Assembly (NCBI GenBank): GCA_020351895.1
Contig: CP070672.1
Location: 1,295,700-1,303,230, forward strand
Source of the DNA: Thermoplasmata archaeon
GTDB taxonomy: Archaea > Thermoplasmatota > Thermoplasmata > GCA-020350865
Length of the DNA stretch: 7,531 nt
Reading direction: 5' to 3'
Below the pieces are notes generated by a model, which had not been told where the DNA came from, made no database searches, and worked only from the letters and a program-made list of their open reading frames with translations. Position 1 is the first letter of the stretch; the number at the start of each line of letters is the position of its first letter. The position numbers and the translations under genes are program-made. Shown here piece by piece: positions 6,280-7,531 of this stretch.

Positions 6280-6579
6280 GTGATAATTGAAGATGATAAC
6301 CGAATCTATACCGTTAAAGTATCCATACCATCATTATTTAAAATGATATCTATGATCAATAACATTGAGGAGACCATGCTCAGAATAGCTGCCAAAAGGG
6401 GCAATATCGGAGCGAGCAGAGACGACCTCTTCAAGGAACTCAAAGCCGGAATCGCGTACGAAGAACTGGAAAGGCACATTCAGGAACTGGAGCAGAAGGG
6501 ATACATAACCATCGACTGGCTGGGCACTTACGATTTTGTGGTTACAATCACACCACAGGGTCTTGAGCTGTTGACTTGA
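6280..6579 (+). CDS. Small winged-helix DNA-binding protein
   Basis: This 99-residue protein starts with GTG. After a short strand-forming N-terminus (residues 1-25) comes a winged helix-turn-helix (about 29-98). Its elements are helix 1 'NIEETMLRIAAKRG', then 'ASRDDLFKEL', the recognition helix 'AYEELERHIQELEQKGYI', a wing, and the family's usual ending 'V-T-I-T-P-Q-G-L-E-L-L'. It has no sensor domain, so it is probably a simple dimeric DNA-binding protein; small archaeal regulators of this shape are common and seldom characterised. It is transcribed divergently from the minus-strand operon across a 125-base region containing the palindromes, so it could regulate that operon, itself, or both. 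In-frame ATGs at 6340 and 6349 are possible alternative starts but would remove the N-terminal strand. It converges on the HdrD-like gene with a 23-base gap. Confidence 0.72.
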   Translation: MIIEDDNRIYTVKVSIPSLFKMISMINNIEETMLRIAAKRGNIGASRDDLFKELKAGIAYEELERHIQELEQKGYITIDWLGTYDFVVTITPQGLELLT

Positions 6580-6602
6580 GAGGAATATAAAACCTGTCGC
6601 AC

Positions 6603-7531
6603 TCAATTTTCCGATTTTACCTCCAGCAGTTCATCTACAAGCTCTACAATATCTTTTATTATAACATCACAATCAGAATATTCCTTGCCAACTATGAGAT
6701 TATTCACACAAAATGGACAAGAAGTTAAAAGAACATCAGCAAATTCAGCCTCCTCTATTCTTCTTCCCGCCATTCTTTCCGATATTTCGGGAAATCCTGC
6801 ACGAAGGCCACCGCCCCCACCACAGCATCTTGCAGTTTCCTTTGTATGTTCCATTTCAATGAACTTTGCTTCTGGGATTTTGTTTATTATCTTTCTTGGA
6901 GCCTCGTATTCCTCGGAATGCCTCCCAAGATGGCAGGGATCATGATAGGTTACAGTTTTAGGATATTCTTTTAAGGGTAAATCCCTCTCAGCAAGAAATT
7001 CGGTTATATGCATGGATTTGAACTTCAATTCTCGGAACTCAGGATAATGGTTCTTGAACATGTTGAAGCAACCGGCACAGGAGAAAATCAGGGTTTCTAT
7101 CCCGAGCTCTTCAATTGAATCGAGGTTGTGGTCCACCAACTTCCTGACATCCTCATCCTTTCCCCCGATTCTCTGAAGGGGGCTTCCGCAGCACACCTCA
7201 TCAATCACTGTGTAATCCTCACCGAGTTTTTCTAAAATAGACATGGTTGCCTTGGCAAGGTTTTGATTTCTATATGCAGGTGTGCACCCAATGAAGTACC
7301 CGATCTTGGCCTTCTTGGGCTTCTTTCCGAAAATCTCACCGCGATTTTCAGATTCGCCATAAGGATTTCCGAATTCTTTGATCCTATCCGCCATTTTTTT
7401 ATGCTTTTTTAGGGGCTGCTTCTCAAAAAGTTCCTCTCTGGCTGCTTCGATTATGTCTACAACACGAACATTGGAGGGACATCGTCTTTCACAGTCTGCA
7501 CATGTGGAACATTGGTATAGTGCCTCAACCA
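6603..7531 (-). CDS. HdrD/GlcF-type iron-sulfur protein with two CCG domains, 5' end outside the window
   Basis: The frame is open to the right edge; the ATG at 7394 is internal. The visible 308 residues begin with C-x2-C-x2-C-x3-C-P (residues 7-18), a [4Fe-4S] ferredoxin motif. In this family it is usually the second of a pair, so the first probably lies beyond the edge. Two complete CCG (cysteine-rich) domains follow. The first has C82, C113-C114 and C151-x2-C154 (spacing C-x30-CC-x36-CxxC). The second has C199, C235-C236 and C271-x2-C274 (C-x35-CC-x34-CxxC). In HdrB and HdrD such motifs bind the noncubane [4Fe-4S] clusters that reduce the CoM-S-S-CoB heterodisulfide. Related proteins (GlcF, LldE, GlpC) act with flavoprotein oxidases on 2-hydroxy acids or glycerol-3-phosphate. 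Which applies depends on the gene upstream, outside the window. No membrane segment is visible, so it is probably cytoplasmic or membrane-associated through a partner. Confidence 0.88.
   Translation of the reverse strand, partial: VEALYQCSTCADCERRCPSNVRVVDIIEAAREELFEKQPLKKHKKMADRIKEFGNPYGESENRGEIFGKKPKKAKIGYFIGCTPAYRNQNLAKATMSILEKLGEDYTVIDEVCCGSPLQRIGGKDEDVRKLVDHNLDSIEELGIETLIFSCAGCFNMFKNHYPEFRELKFKSMHITEFLAERDLPLKEYPKTVTYHDPCHLGRHSEEYEAPRKIINKIPEAKFIEMEHTKETARCCGGGGGLRAGFPEISERMAGRRIEEAEFADVLLTSCPFCVNNLIVGKEYSDCDVIIKDIVELVDELLEVKSEN

Noticed and set aside
6583..6592. TATA-like AATATAAAAC between the convergent 6579 and 6603 gene ends
   Set aside because: Both flanking genes end here, and no plus-strand gene begins downstream within promoter distance.

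Overview
The window looks like a chromosomal segment of a euryarchaeote-type archaeon, plausibly of the Thermoplasmatota/methanogen side. The reasons are archaeal TATA-type promoters, GGTG-type Shine-Dalgarno sites, GTG starts, an archaeal stand-alone 'elongation-factor-like' beta-barrel protein, an HdrD-type iron-sulfur protein and surface proteins held by a single membrane helix. The lineage is inferred from gene types only. No RNA gene, CRISPR array or insertion sequence is visible, and no gene-free stretch exceeds about 125 bases.

Layout. Bases 1-1878 (+) are the 3' part of a large surface protein with CARDB/NEW3-like beta-sandwich domains, a C-terminal membrane helix and a proline/glutamate-rich tail, closed by a hairpin terminator. 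A promoter and Shine-Dalgarno site lead into a 90-residue EF-Tu-domain-II-like protein (2003-2275, +). This gene converges on a minus-strand operon of four tightly packed genes transcribed from 6154 down to 2298. In order these encode a secreted DUF4430-like domain fused to a PQQ-type beta-propeller and a C-terminal membrane anchor, a small DUF4430-like protein with an N-terminal anchor, a six-helix ECF S-component-like membrane protein, and a winged-helix regulator. Gaps are 27 and 12 bases, and the last junction is a 4-base ATGA overlap. Upstream, a 125-base divergent intergenic region holds a perfect 22-bp palindrome and a weaker second copy exactly 20 bp away, then the promoter of a small winged-helix protein (6280-6579, +). 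The right end (6603-7531, -) is an HdrD/GlcF-type iron-sulfur protein cut by the window edge.

How the genes may work together. DUF4430 resembles the C-terminal beta domain of the eukaryotic cobalamin carriers (transcobalamin, intrinsic factor), and ECF S-components bind vitamins in the membrane. The operon therefore reads as a self-regulated surface capture and uptake system, with cobalamin or another corrinoid as the leading but unproven ligand. The propeller protein would be the large extracellular receptor or scaffold, the small DUF4430 protein a membrane-proximal binder, the S-component-like protein the membrane carrier, and the winged-helix protein the ligand-responsive regulator, possibly acting at the paired palindromes. 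No ECF ATPase or T-component lies in the window, so the carrier would need a shared energising module encoded elsewhere.
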